NCBI GenBank assembly: GCA_021202395.1
Contig: JAJQDC010000062.1
Coordinates: 62,001-126,000 of the forward strand
Direction of reading: 5' to 3'
Origin: Clostridia bacterium
GTDB lineage: Bacteria > Bacillota > Clostridia > Christensenellales > Borkfalkiaceae
Length of the DNA stretch: 64,000 nt
Positions 18,157 to 27,644 of the stretch are shown piece by piece; positions within the stretch are counted from its first letter, which is position 1; each line of letters starts with the position of its first letter. Made by a program: the position numbers and the translations under genes. Under the pieces are notes generated by a model. That model saw only the letters and a list, made by a program, of their open reading frames with translations, was not told the origin of the DNA and did not search any database.

Positions 18157-18990
18157 TTATCTTTTTAAAATAATCTTTCTGGGGCATTTAGTAACGCAGG
18201 TAAGGCAGCCGGTGCATTTGTCGTAATCAAATACAGGCAGGTTGTCTACCATGGTAATTGCTCCGTGGGGGCAGTTCTTTGCGCAGATACCGCAGCCTAT
18301 ACAGCCAACCTTACATTGGTTCATAACTTCTTTACCTTTGCAGTGAGAAGAGCATGCCACATAAACGGGTGCCTTTGCAGGGATGCGCTCTATAATATGT
18401 TTGGGGCAGGCAGCAATGCACGCTCCGCAAGAAATACACCTTTCGGGCGATACTTCCGAAAGTCCGTTTTTAACGGTTATAGCCTTTTCGGGGCATACCG
18501 TAGCACAGTCGCCGCAGCCTAAGCAGGCGGTCTTGCATATTTTATTTCCGCCTAAAAGCGAGTTGCACGCAGCGCAGGTGGGGTTGCCGCTGTATTCAAA
18601 GGCAATGGGAGCATTTTCGTTGCCGCCGTGGCATTTGACTACCGCTACGGTAGGCTCTTCGTCCTTCATCTCAAGCCCTAACAAAGCGGCAATTTCTGCC
18701 TTCTTTTCGGGGCTGGTTACGTGGCAGTCGCCAAGGTCGCCTTCTCCGCTTGCAAGTTTTGCTGCAAAGCCGCTGCAACCCGAACAGCCGCAACCGCCGC
18801 AATTAGCCCCTGCAAGATTTTCAAGTATTGCGGTAACCTTTTCGTCTACGTCAACTTTAAATACTTTACCTACAACAAGAATAAGTATAACAAGAACAAG
18901 TGCAATGCCCGCAAGGATAGCCGCAACAATACCTACGGTTTTCCATGTTTCGGCATCAACAGTTCCTAAACTAACAAGTAAATTCAACAT
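18157..18990 (-). CDS. rnfB: Rnf electron transport complex subunit B
   Basis: N-terminal TM, CGGCGCSGCSGFA cluster, several CxxCxxC ferredoxin motifs. Confidence 0.93.
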   Translation of the reverse strand: MLNLLVSLGTVDAETWKTVGIVAAILAGIALVLVILILVVGKVFKVDVDEKVTAILENLAGANCGGCGCSGCSGFAAKLASGEGDLGDCHVTSPEKKAEIAALLGLEMKDEEPTVAVVKCHGGNENAPIAFEYSGNPTCAACNSLLGGNKICKTACLGCGDCATVCPEKAITVKNGLSEVSPERCISCGACIAACPKHIIERIPAKAPVYVACSSHCKGKEVMNQCKVGCIGCGICAKNCPHGAITMVDNLPVFDYDKCTGCLTCVTKCPRKIILKR

Positions 18991-19000
18991 AACTTCCTCC

Positions 19001-19600
19001 TTACGCTATATAGCTGAACACGGTGAACGCCATGCAGATTATGCTTGCCGTAATCATCGCTATGGGGAACCCCGTAAGCGCTTTAGGCATTTTGTAGCAG
19101 CCGATCTTTTCCCTTAATCCACTCATGATAATCATTACAAGAGTAAAGCCCAAACCTGCAAATACAGCGTACAAAATAGCCCAGCCTGTATTCATTGTGG
19201 CGCTTCCTATTATAGAGCTCATATCGCCTATAACAAGCTCGCAAACGCCGAGCACGGCACAGTTGGTTGTAATAAGGGGAAGGTAAATACCCATCGCATT
19301 GTAAAGGGGAGGGGATACTTTCTGTAATATCTTTTCTATCATCTGCACCAACGCTGCAATGATGAATATAAAGAATATAATCTCCAAAAAGTCAATTCCC
19401 AGCGGAACCATTACATAGGTGTAAAGGGGGTAGGTTACGGCGGTGGCAATAGCCATTACAAGCGTAACGGCAACACCCATGCCCACTGCAGAAGAAGTCT
19501 TTTTAGATACCCCTAAAAACGGGCATATACCGTAAGTTTTAACGGTAATAAAGTTATTTGTCAAAACAGCCGCAAGAACTATAGCAATAAATGTACCCAT
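19001..19600 (-). CDS. rnfA: Rnf complex subunit A
   Basis: NNFITVKTYGICPFLGVSKKTSSAVGMGVAVTLVM; six-TM protein. Confidence 0.93.
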   Translation of the reverse strand: MGTFIAIVLAAVLTNNFITVKTYGICPFLGVSKKTSSAVGMGVAVTLVMAIATAVTYPLYTYVMVPLGIDFLEIIFFIFIIAALVQMIEKILQKVSPPLYNAMGIYLPLITTNCAVLGVCELVIGDMSSIIGSATMNTGWAILYAVFAGLGFTLVMIIMSGLREKIGCYKMPKALTGFPIAMITASIICMAFTVFSYIA

Positions 19601-20268
19601 TATGCTACCTCCGCGCCGGAAGGCGTTGCCGACATAAGCGCTTCATGCGTAAGCGGCTTGTTCTTTTTAATTCTTTTAGCCCTTTCTATATTATCCATGA
19701 TATATACAAATACTGCTATGCAGATGCCGTATACCATGAATGCGCCTGCGGGCTTTGCAAAGAAGTCTATCGTAAAGCTCATAATTTCAAGCCCGAAGAT
19801 AGATCCGCTGCCAAAGAATTCACAGATTATGCCCATAATGGTAAGCGCTGCGGTAAAGCCTAAACCGGTTGCAATGCCGTCTACTGCGCTTTCAACAACG
19901 GTATGTTTGCTTGCAAAAGCTTCTGCCCTGCCAAGAATAATACAGTTAACAACTATCAGCGCCAAAAAGCCGCCTAAACTGTCATAAAGGCTGGGAACAA
20001 ACTTTTCAAGTATCATACGTGCAAGGGTAACAAGCGTTGCTATTATTACTATATATGCCGGTATCCTTACCTGAGAAGGTATCAGTTTACGCAGTGCAGA
20101 AATTATTATGTTGCTAAGCGTAAGAATAACTACAACGGTAAGCCCCATGCCAGCCGCGCTCGAAGCGGATGATATAAGCCCAAGGGTAGGGCAGGTACCA
20201 AGAACAAGCATAAAGGTGGGGTTCTGGTAAATTAAACCGTCTAACGATATTTTTGCATATTTATTCAT
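19600..20268 (-). CDS. rnfE: Rnf complex subunit E
   Basis: NPTFMLVLGTCPTLGLISSASSAAGMGL; start corrected to MNKYAK at 20268 (ORF track start 20334). Confidence 0.9.
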   Translation of the reverse strand: MNKYAKISLDGLIYQNPTFMLVLGTCPTLGLISSASSAAGMGLTVVVILTLSNIIISALRKLIPSQVRIPAYIVIIATLVTLARMILEKFVPSLYDSLGGFLALIVVNCIILGRAEAFASKHTVVESAVDGIATGLGFTAALTIMGIICEFFGSGSIFGLEIMSFTIDFFAKPAGAFMVYGICIAVFVYIMDNIERAKRIKKNKPLTHEALMSATPSGAEVA

Positions 20269-21329
20269 TACTGCGCACCTCCCGAAATACATAAATCGTA
20301 GTTTGCAACGGCAAACAAAGCTGCCTGAACGCAAAGTTCATTAGATCTTGTTGCCCCTGTAGAAATTGTATCGCCCGACGTGCCGCCAATCAAAGCTTCA
20401 AGGTCGGTAAGGTCCATTCCTACCATAATGGAATAGTCAAACATCAGGTTTGCAAATGCGTCTGCAGTAGAGCCGTTTGTTGTAATTTCAAAACTTTCTA
20501 TGGTCTTGTCAGAGCCTACGGTTATTGTTATTACAAACGCTTTAGCGGGGCTGTTGCCCGTTGTTTTAATGTTGTAAGTAACCACGTCGCCGTTTACTGA
20601 ATATTCCGTAGAAGATTTGTCTATATAATCGGTGTATTCAAAGCTTGCATAAATATCTTCTGCGCCCAGCAATGTTGTGTTTACAAACTCCATTGCAAGG
20701 TTAACGGCATTTGTTATCGCACCCATAGAAAATGATGCGCCTGTGCCTGCCTGTGTGTCAAAGTTGGCGCCGTCATAGGCGGTAGAAAAATATTCAAGAT
20801 TGCTGCTCTTAATTTTAGAGATGTAAGACTGCGAAACGTTGCTGTCTATAGAAACGCTTCTTACGCCCTGCATTTCGGTAAAGTCGCTGTTCATGGTAAA
20901 CGCAACCCAGCACGTAACCGTACCGCCCGAATAGCCGCCGGTTCCCGTTACCTTTAAAAGGTAGTCGTTAATCTCTTCGCCGCTGTCAACATAATTCAAA
21001 ACTTTAAATACAACAATATTTTTATCAACGCCGTCTACTTCAAGCGAAGTTGTTTCTATCGTGCCGCTTGTATATTCAAGGGTAAGATCTTCTATATCGC
21101 TGTCGTAGATGTATTCAGAATTTACTTCGCTGCCATACATATTTTTAATGGTACGTTCAAGTCTTTCTGAATCAGATACGTAGAATAAAGAGTTGCATAT
21201 GGTAAGTATAATTCCACATACGAGCACGATCGCAAGAAGCACTACTATGCACTTAAAGGAGGTAGATTTAAAAAAGTTCTGCTTTTTAGGCTTTTCTTCT
21301 TTTACTTCAGATATAACTTCTTCAGCCAT
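20268..21329 (-). CDS. rnfG: Rnf complex subunit G
   Basis: N-terminal TM and FMN attachment-type motif GDTISTGATRSN. Confidence 0.88.
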   Translation of the reverse strand: MAEEVISEVKEEKPKKQNFFKSTSFKCIVVLLAIVLVCGIILTICNSLFYVSDSERLERTIKNMYGSEVNSEYIYDSDIEDLTLEYTSGTIETTSLEVDGVDKNIVVFKVLNYVDSGEEINDYLLKVTGTGGYSGGTVTCWVAFTMNSDFTEMQGVRSVSIDSNVSQSYISKIKSSNLEYFSTAYDGANFDTQAGTGASFSMGAITNAVNLAMEFVNTTLLGAEDIYASFEYTDYIDKSSTEYSVNGDVVTYNIKTTGNSPAKAFVITITVGSDKTIESFEITTNGSTADAFANLMFDYSIMVGMDLTDLEALIGGTSGDTISTGATRSNELCVQAALFAVANYDLCISGGAQ

Positions 21330-21330
21330 C

Positions 21331-22488
21331 TTATTTGCCCTCCTTATTTTGTTTTACTTTCTTTTCGCGCTTGTAGCCAAAGGGTTTTCTTATAATATAC
21401 CTGTCTATAAGCGGAACAAAAAGGTTCATTATAAGTATTACGAAAGATACTACTTCAATGCCTGTAAAGTGCCTTAAAACAGCCGTTAAAATACCAAGGC
21501 ATACGTAGTAAACTATCTGTCCGTAAACGCCTTTAGGCGACGTAACGTAGTCGGTAGCCATAAATATTGCGCCGAACATAAGCCCGCCCGAAAGGATGTA
21601 GGGCAGGAACAGGGTAAAGTCAAAGCCGTTTATCGCAACCGACATAAGCCCTGCAACGGCTATGTACAGCACAGGCTGCCACCATTTTATAACCTTGCGC
21701 ACAACAAGGTAAATGTAACCTACAATCAAAGCGAGCTTGCATGTTTCACCAATGCAGCCTGCAAGCCCCGTTCCAAGGAACAGGTCTACAAGGCTCATTG
21801 CGCTTGCATTGCCCTGTAAAAGGTAGCCGGAAAGATAGGTTGCGCCTGTAGAAAGGGTGTCGCCGCCTATTGCCGCAAAGTTTGCCGCCGTAAACGTGGT
21901 AATGCTGAAGGATATAAACATAAATACCCTGCCCGTTGCGGCGGGGTTGGCAATGTTCCTGCCCGTGCCGCCGAATACCATTTTTACAAGTATTATGGCA
22001 AACGCACTGCCTATGGCAACTTCGTACCAGTTAGCGGTAGAAGGGAGTATAAGCGCAAGAATAAGTCCTGTTACAACAGACGTAAAGTCAAACTGGTGTA
22101 TAAACGCCTTGCATACGTTAGTTGATTTGCCGAATGAAGCGTTGCGTAACCTGTCTTTAATTTCCTTTAGCTTAGCTTCTTTTTCTGCTAAAGAAGGGTC
22201 GTCTGCGTTTTGTTTTTTAAGTTCCTTTATTTCTTTAGAAAGCGCTTTGCTTTCATCGTCAGAAAATTTCCACGAAAAGCCGCCTTTTGCTATAAAGATG
22301 TAAATAAACTCTGCAAGCACTGCAAAAACAACGGCGGTAATTTCTATAACAAGGGCGTCTACCAAAAAGTAAACTATACCGCATATTGCCGCAGGGGCAA
22401 GCGCAATAAGTACGTCAAGCATAATCTTGCGCGTGGTGCGTTTAGATTTGACGTGAGGAGGGGTTGAAATAACTATACTATTGTCCAT
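21331..22488 (-). CDS. rnfD: Rnf complex subunit D
   Basis: SPHVKSKRTTRKIMLDVLIALAPA-like N terminus, GDTLSTGATYLSG motif, MATDYVTSPKGVYGQ. Confidence 0.92.
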   Translation of the reverse strand: MDNSIVISTPPHVKSKRTTRKIMLDVLIALAPAAICGIVYFLVDALVIEITAVVFAVLAEFIYIFIAKGGFSWKFSDDESKALSKEIKELKKQNADDPSLAEKEAKLKEIKDRLRNASFGKSTNVCKAFIHQFDFTSVVTGLILALILPSTANWYEVAIGSAFAIILVKMVFGGTGRNIANPAATGRVFMFISFSITTFTAANFAAIGGDTLSTGATYLSGYLLQGNASAMSLVDLFLGTGLAGCIGETCKLALIVGYIYLVVRKVIKWWQPVLYIAVAGLMSVAINGFDFTLFLPYILSGGLMFGAIFMATDYVTSPKGVYGQIVYYVCLGILTAVLRHFTGIEVVSFVILIMNLFVPLIDRYIIRKPFGYKREKKVKQNKEGK

Positions 22489-22502
22489 TTTCTTTTCTCT
22501 CC

Positions 22503-23798
22503 TTACTTTTTAGCCCGCATCGCGGCTTTAGTTTTTCTTATCGCCTGTATAAGGGGGCGCTTTGCGGGGCACACATATTCACATACTCCGCACTCTATGC
22601 AGCTCATTGTGTTGCCTAATTTTGCAGCAAGCTCGTAGTCGCCTGCGCTTGAGTAAAAGGCAGTGTTCATCGGCATAAGGTGCATGGGGCAGTGGTCTGC
22701 GCACATACCGCAGTTAAGGCAGGGGGTAGGTTCTTCTGCAGCCGCTTCTTCTTCGGTCATAAGAAGTATTCCCGACGTAGTCTTTTTGGTATAAAGGTCG
22801 TAGCTCTTTATCGCAATGCCCGTCATAGGGCCGCCCAGAATAGCTTTTTTGGGCGCAGACTTTTCGCCGCCGCAGTAATCTACGATATTTTCTATGCTTG
22901 TACCAACGCGCACTTTAAGGTTTTTGGGCTCGTTTACAGCCTTGCCCGAAACGGTAAGTACCCTTTCGTATAAAGGCTTACCAAGTTCTACGGCTTCGCA
23001 CACGGCAAAGCAAGTGGCAACGTTTTGTACTACAACGCCGCTGTCTGCAGGCAGTTTGCCAATGCCGACTTTCCTGCCCGTGCAGCTATAAATAAGCTGT
23101 TTTTCGCCGCCCATGGGGTACCGCTTTTTAAGTGCAACCACGCCTATATCATCGTAAGCTTCAAACTTTTGTATGCAGTCGGGCTTGTTTACTTCAATTC
23201 CTATAAGAATTTTTGTAACGCCCAAAGCTTTAGCAATGTACCTTGCGCCGCGGGCAATCTCGTCTGTGTTCTCAAGCATAAGCCTGTGGTCGCATGTAAG
23301 GTAAGGTTCGCATTCGGCACCGTTTAAAATAAGGGTGTCTACGGGCGTTTTAGGCGCAATCTTTACCGCCGTGGGGAAGCCCGCCCCGCCTAAACCTACA
23401 ATGCCTGCGTCGTAAATGCGCTGTTTAATCTCTTCTGCCGAAGGATCTTTAAGCGGCTGCATATACTCTTTTTCTCCGCTGCCGTCCCCCTCAATCACTA
23501 TAAACTGGCTTTCTGCGCCGCCTTCGGTGATTAAAGATTTAATTTCTTTTACCGTACCGCTTATGCTTGCAAACACCTGCGAAGAGATAGGTCCTGCCGC
23601 TGTGGCTATAACCTGGCCTTCTTTTACAGCGTCGCCTGCCGCAACGCACGGCACAGACGGTCTTCCCAAAGACTGCGAAAGGTTAATCGCAACCTTATCG
23701 GGTGGGGGTAGCACTTCTATCGGCGCGGCGTTCGCCAGCGATTTTCTGTCGGGAACGTGTATGCCGCCTAAAAGTAGCTTGCCTTTTACTGCTTTCAA
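22503..23798 (-). CDS. rnfC: Rnf complex subunit C
   Basis: GLGGAGFPTAVK, LILNGAECEPYLTCDHRLM, two ferredoxin motifs; TTG start preceded by AAAGGAGG. Confidence 0.93.
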   Translation of the reverse strand: MKAVKGKLLLGGIHVPDRKSLANAAPIEVLPPPDKVAINLSQSLGRPSVPCVAAGDAVKEGQVIATAAGPISSQVFASISGTVKEIKSLITEGGAESQFIVIEGDGSGEKEYMQPLKDPSAEEIKQRIYDAGIVGLGGAGFPTAVKIAPKTPVDTLILNGAECEPYLTCDHRLMLENTDEIARGARYIAKALGVTKILIGIEVNKPDCIQKFEAYDDIGVVALKKRYPMGGEKQLIYSCTGRKVGIGKLPADSGVVVQNVATCFAVCEAVELGKPLYERVLTVSGKAVNEPKNLKVRVGTSIENIVDYCGGEKSAPKKAILGGPMTGIAIKSYDLYTKKTTSGILLMTEEEAAAEEPTPCLNCGMCADHCPMHLMPMNTAFYSSAGDYELAAKLGNTMSCIECGVCEYVCPAKRPLIQAIRKTKAAMRAKK

Positions 23799-23910
23799 AA
23801 TTTACCTCCTTTGAAAATGACGGGTTGCCCCGCCAAGGTCTTTGACAAATATCAAAAAACCTTACGTTTATATTTCCACGGCATTAAAGCCGCAGTAACC
23901 TGAAAATGTT

Positions 23911-24462
23911 TTATTCCTTAACGCCTTCTTTACCGTTATACAGAAAACGGCTGAAAACGCTTACGGGAACTTTTTTAAAAATTATAAGAACTATCGCACC
24001 CACTATAGCGCCCGAAAGTATGCCTATAAGCGCAAGGTAGGGCATGTACGTAAGCATAAGGGTGGTGCCCGTTATAAAAACGTAAACAATATTCTGCGTA
24101 ATGTTGTGTACAACGGCGGCCGCAATGCTTATTGCAAGGATGCTCACCTTTGGGCAAACAACGTAAATAAGTAAAGAAGACAGCCCCCATGCAACCACGC
24201 CGCCCGTAAGGCTGTACAGCAGCATAGAAATATTGCCTGCAAACAGCGAGCCGAGCACCGTGCGCACTACAACCACGCACAGCCCTTCTAACGGGCCGAA
24301 CATAATAATTGCCGTAAGCGAAAATATATTGGCTAGCCCCATTTTTGCACCGGGCACAAACAGCGGCGGGAACTGGTTTTCTATTACAAAAGTAATCAGC
24401 CCCAACGCAGAAAGAAGTGCCAGCATGGCTATTTTTTTTGACAGATATCTCTTTTTGTCCAT
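23911..24462 (-). CDS. Gx transporter family / heptaprenyl diphosphate synthase component I-like membrane protein (EetB-like)
   Basis: LSALGLITFVIENQFPPLFVPGAKMGLANIFSLTAIIMFGPLEGLCVVVVRTVLGSLFAG; start set to MDKKRYL. Confidence 0.82.
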   Translation of the reverse strand: MDKKRYLSKKIAMLALLSALGLITFVIENQFPPLFVPGAKMGLANIFSLTAIIMFGPLEGLCVVVVRTVLGSLFAGNISMLLYSLTGGVVAWGLSSLLIYVVCPKVSILAISIAAAVVHNITQNIVYVFITGTTLMLTYMPYLALIGILSGAIVGAIVLIIFKKVPVSVFSRFLYNGKEGVKE

Positions 24463-24472
24463 AAGCAACACT

Positions 24473-24501
24473 ATTATATACCATTTTTAACAATTAGTAA
24501 A
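24473..24501 (-). promoter_or_regulatory. Promoter TTTACT-17-TATAAT for Gx transporter-rnf operon
   Basis: Minus strand: -35 24496-24501, -10 24473-24478; ATG at 24462 only 10 nt from the -10. Confidence 0.65.
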
Positions 24502-24660
24502 TAGAAAAAGAAATATTTTATTAATAATACGGCTTAAAATTTTTTAATTTACACAAAAAATTTGCCATAAATAAAAAGGAAACAGTTTTTCTTTTGTGAA
24601 TAGTACAACCTGTATAAAACATATTTTACCGTATGGTATAAAAAATTTAATTGGTGGTGT

Positions 24661-25368
24661 ATGTTTTTTGATTTTTTAAGTTTGCTCTTTTCTAAAATAT
24701 TTTTCTTTACGGGTGCGGTACAAAACGGTAAAGGCTCCTTTCCCCGCCCGCTGACTCCCGAAGAAGAAAAAAAGTACCTTGCGCTTGCCCGCCAGGGGGA
24801 TAAAGAAGCAAAAAATATTCTTGTTAAGCACAATATGCGCCTTGTTGCACATATCGCAAAAAAGTATTCGGGTGCAGCCGAGTCAGACGATTTGCTTTCG
24901 GTCGGCTCTATCGGGCTTATAAAGGCAATAAACACCTATCAGGAAGGCAAGGGTACACGTCTTGCAACTTATACCGCGCGCTGTATAGAAAATGAGATTT
25001 TAATGCTCATCCGTGCAGGCAAAAAACATAAAAACAATGTTTCCCTTTCAGAACCCGTAGGGGTAGATAAAGAAGGTAATGAATTGACGCTTATAGACCT
25101 TCTTGCCGAAAAGGAAGACAGCGTCTATTCCCAGGTAGAAAAATCTATCCAGCGGGATAAATTTGTAAAGCTGTTAAAAGAAATTTTAACCGAAAGGGAG
25201 TATACAATAATTTCCATGCGGTACGGCTTGCAGGGCGGCAGCCCCGTTCCGCAAAGGGAAGTAGCAAAAGCACTGGGCATTTCCCGTTCTTACATATCCC
25301 GCATAGAAAAGAGAGCTATAGAAAAGGCAAGGGAACAGCTAAACAAAGACGACTTTTTTACCGACTGA
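24661..25368 (+). CDS. sigK: Sporulation sigma factor SigK-like, uninterrupted
   Basis: SFPRPLTPEEEKKYLALARQGDKEAKNILVKHNMRLVAHIAKKY...DDLLSVGSIGLIKAINTY...YISRIEKRA. Confidence 0.85.
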   Translation: MFFDFLSLLFSKIFFFTGAVQNGKGSFPRPLTPEEEKKYLALARQGDKEAKNILVKHNMRLVAHIAKKYSGAAESDDLLSVGSIGLIKAINTYQEGKGTRLATYTARCIENEILMLIRAGKKHKNNVSLSEPVGVDKEGNELTLIDLLAEKEDSVYSQVEKSIQRDKFVKLLKEILTEREYTIISMRYGLQGGSPVPQREVAKALGISRSYISRIEKRAIEKAREQLNKDDFFTD

Positions 25369-25452
25369 TTTATTACAAAAATTTAACAATTTTGTGTGTA
25401 GTTTTATACATTTAAGCTGTATAATTCTTGTATAAATATTACAGAGGTACAT

Positions 25453-26181
25453 ATGAAAAGATTAATTATTGCAACAGTAACTTCTGCTCTTGCGGCAACG
25501 TTTATGTTTTCGTTGGCGGCATGCTCAGCAAAAGATACCTATCCCGATTATCCGCAAAGCGCTTACGACAGCCCTATAGGAGCGGCTATGGCAAACGCCG
25601 TGTGGTATGGCGACAAAATTTCCGCAGGCGAAGAAGAAGGTAGCTTTCAGGACGTACAGTCTGTGATGGAATACTACGGATATGAAGAAAAGACTGCAGA
25701 AGAACTTTCCTTTTTGTCGGGCGGCGTAACGTCGTACGACAGCTGCACTTATTACTATAAAGAGCGGTCTTATACGGTTGACGGTAAAGAAGTTTTATCG
25801 CCTGCAGTATACGTCTGCCCGTCTGCCGCAAGCAGTTTAAAACAAACGGGTAACAAATATTTTGATGATGCAGATACTTCATATGTGTGGATCTGCTACG
25901 AATATTTTTGTTACCAATATTTACCAGAAGGGAGCGGTTACAGCCTTTTAACAGTTTCTAACATGGCTACGTGCGAAGTGGTAAAGGTAAGTTTGGGCGT
26001 AAGCGAAGGTAAACCGCATAACGAAGTAAGCTACCTTTTCAGCTACCAGCTCGGTGCATATTTTGACGACGCGGTTACAGCTTATTATAACGGTACGGAT
26101 ATAAGCAGCAATTTAAGCAAAAGCACTTTTACGCTTACAGACGGCAGCACAAAAATTGCCGATATAACGCTTAAAGTTTAA
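25453..26181 (+). CDS. Hypothetical lipoprotein
   Basis: Signal peptide with lipobox MFSLAACS; AGAGG SD. Confidence 0.7.
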   Translation: MKRLIIATVTSALAATFMFSLAACSAKDTYPDYPQSAYDSPIGAAMANAVWYGDKISAGEEEGSFQDVQSVMEYYGYEEKTAEELSFLSGGVTSYDSCTYYYKERSYTVDGKEVLSPAVYVCPSAASSLKQTGNKYFDDADTSYVWICYEYFCYQYLPEGSGYSLLTVSNMATCEVVKVSLGVSEGKPHNEVSYLFSYQLGAYFDDAVTAYYNGTDISSNLSKSTFTLTDGSTKIADITLKV

Positions 26182-26198
26182 TTTTCAGCAATTAATTA

Positions 26199-26227
26199 TT
26201 GACAACAAAAAAATATGGTGTTAATAT
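26199..26227 (+). promoter_or_regulatory. Promoter TTGACA-17-TAATAT for tyrS leader
   Basis: -35 26199-26204, 17-bp spacer, -10 26222-26227; leader ATG 6 nt downstream. Confidence 0.85.
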
Positions 26228-26233
26228 GTTGCT

Positions 26234-26308
26234 ATGAACATTTATGCAATTAAAAATGGATACGTTTACTACTGCGCATATTACCGTTACGGTATGTATG
26301 TTTTATAA
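26234..26308 (+). CDS. Tyrosine-rich leader peptide MNIYAIKNGYVYYCAYYRYGMYVL (8 Tyr of 24 codons)
   Basis: Read directly: ATG AAC ATT TAT GCA ATT AAA AAT GGA TAC GTT TAC TAC TGC GCA TAT TAC CGT TAC GGT ATG TAT GTT TTA TAA; starts at the predicted TSS. Confidence 0.82.
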   Translation: MNIYAIKNGYVYYCAYYRYGMYVL

Positions 26309-26340
26309 GCGCGGGTAAACTGTCTTGCTATATTTAAGTT

Positions 26341-26369
26341 GCCGTTTACCTTTGGTAAGCGGTTTTTTT
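26341..26369 (+). terminator. Attenuator terminator upstream of tyrS
   Basis: CCGTTTACC TTT GGTAAGCGG TTTTTTT (9-bp stem, one G-U); competing antiterminator strand GGTAAAC at 26314-26320. Confidence 0.85.
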
Positions 26370-26429
26370 GTTGCAAAAAATGTTATAAGATGATAAAATA
26401 ATTTTGTAATTAAAAGAGAGGTATTTTTT

Positions 26430-27623
26430 ATGGCTAACGTAATGGATACGTTAAGGGCAAGGGGCTTTGTTAAGCAGACTGTTTACGAAGAAGATCTGTA
26501 TAAACTTCTTGGCAGCGAAAGCGTTCCTTTTTATATCGGCTTTGACCCCACGGCAGACAGCCTGCACGTAGGGCACTTTATGCAACTTATAGCAATGAAG
26601 CATATGCAGGATGCAGGACATAAACCTATAATTCTTATCGGCGGCGGTACGGCTATGATAGGCGACCCTTCCGGCAAGACGGATATGCGCAAAATGATGA
26701 CGCGGGAAACTATAGATTACCACGTAGAATGCTTTAAAAAGCAGATGGCTCGCTTTATAAGTTTTGAAGGCGAAAACGGTGCTGTTATAGTGAACAATGC
26801 CGACTGGCTGCTGAATTTAAACTATATAGACTTTTTGCGCGATATAGGCGTACATTTTTCTGTAAACGAAATGCTCCGCGCAAAGTGTTTTGAAACCCGT
26901 TTAGAAAGGGGGCTTTCTTTCCTTGAATTTAACTATATGCTTATGCAGGGCTACGACTTTTTGGTGCTCTACAAAAAGTACGGCTGCAAGCTTGAACTTG
27001 GCGGCGACGACCAGTGGTCCAATATTCTTGCAGGCGCAAACCTTATAAGGGTAAAAGAAAAGCAGCCTGCATACGCAATGACGTTTACCCTTTTAACCAC
27101 GTCAGACGGGCGCAAAATGGGCAAGACAGAAAAGGGCGCCGTCTGGCTTGACGAAAATAAAACTTCGCCTTACGAATTTTACCAGTACTGGCGCAATATA
27201 GATGACGCCGATGTAGAAAAGTGCCTTAAGCTTTTAACATTTTTACCGCTTGATAAAATTGCAGAACTTACCGCTTATAAAGACGAAAGAATTAACGCCG
27301 CAAAAGAGACTCTTGCATTTGAACTTACCAAAATGGTACACGGCGAAGAAAAGGCTCTTGCTGCAATGTCGCAGGCAAAAGCTGCATTCGGCGGCAGCGG
27401 CGAACTGCCCACGGCAGAAGTTTCGGTAGAAAATAAAACAATAATTCCCGTAATGGTTGCCGCAGGGCTTTGCTCTTCTAACGGCGAAGCAAGGCGGCTT
27501 ATACAGCAGGGCGGCGTTTCGGTAAACGATACAAAAGTTACCGATATTAATACACCCGTAAACGACGGGGACGTCATCCATAAAGGCAAAAAACAGCACA
27601 TTAAAATAGTTTTCAAAGGCTGA
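26430..27623 (+). CDS. tyrS: Tyrosyl-tRNA synthetase
   Basis: [65 protein letters not shown]-terminal S4 domain. Confidence 0.95.
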   Translation: MANVMDTLRARGFVKQTVYEEDLYKLLGSESVPFYIGFDPTADSLHVGHFMQLIAMKHMQDAGHKPIILIGGGTAMIGDPSGKTDMRKMMTRETIDYHVECFKKQMARFISFEGENGAVIVNNADWLLNLNYIDFLRDIGVHFSVNEMLRAKCFETRLERGLSFLEFNYMLMQGYDFLVLYKKYGCKLELGGDDQWSNILAGANLIRVKEKQPAYAMTFTLLTTSDGRKMGKTEKGAVWLDENKTSPYEFYQYWRNIDDADVEKCLKLLTFLPLDKIAELTAYKDERINAAKETLAFELTKMVHGEEKALAAMSQAKAAFGGSGELPTAEVSVENKTIIPVMVAAGLCSSNGEARRLIQQGGVSVNDTKVTDINTPVNDGDVIHKGKKQHIKIVFKG

Positions 27624-27644
27624 TTGCTTTACAATTATCTGCAA

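Noticed and set aside
26199-26430. tyrS leader as a T-box riboswitch
   Set aside because: No AGGTGGTAC/GCGG motif or stem I features; leader is only approx. 195 nt and is better explained by the Tyr-rich ORF.
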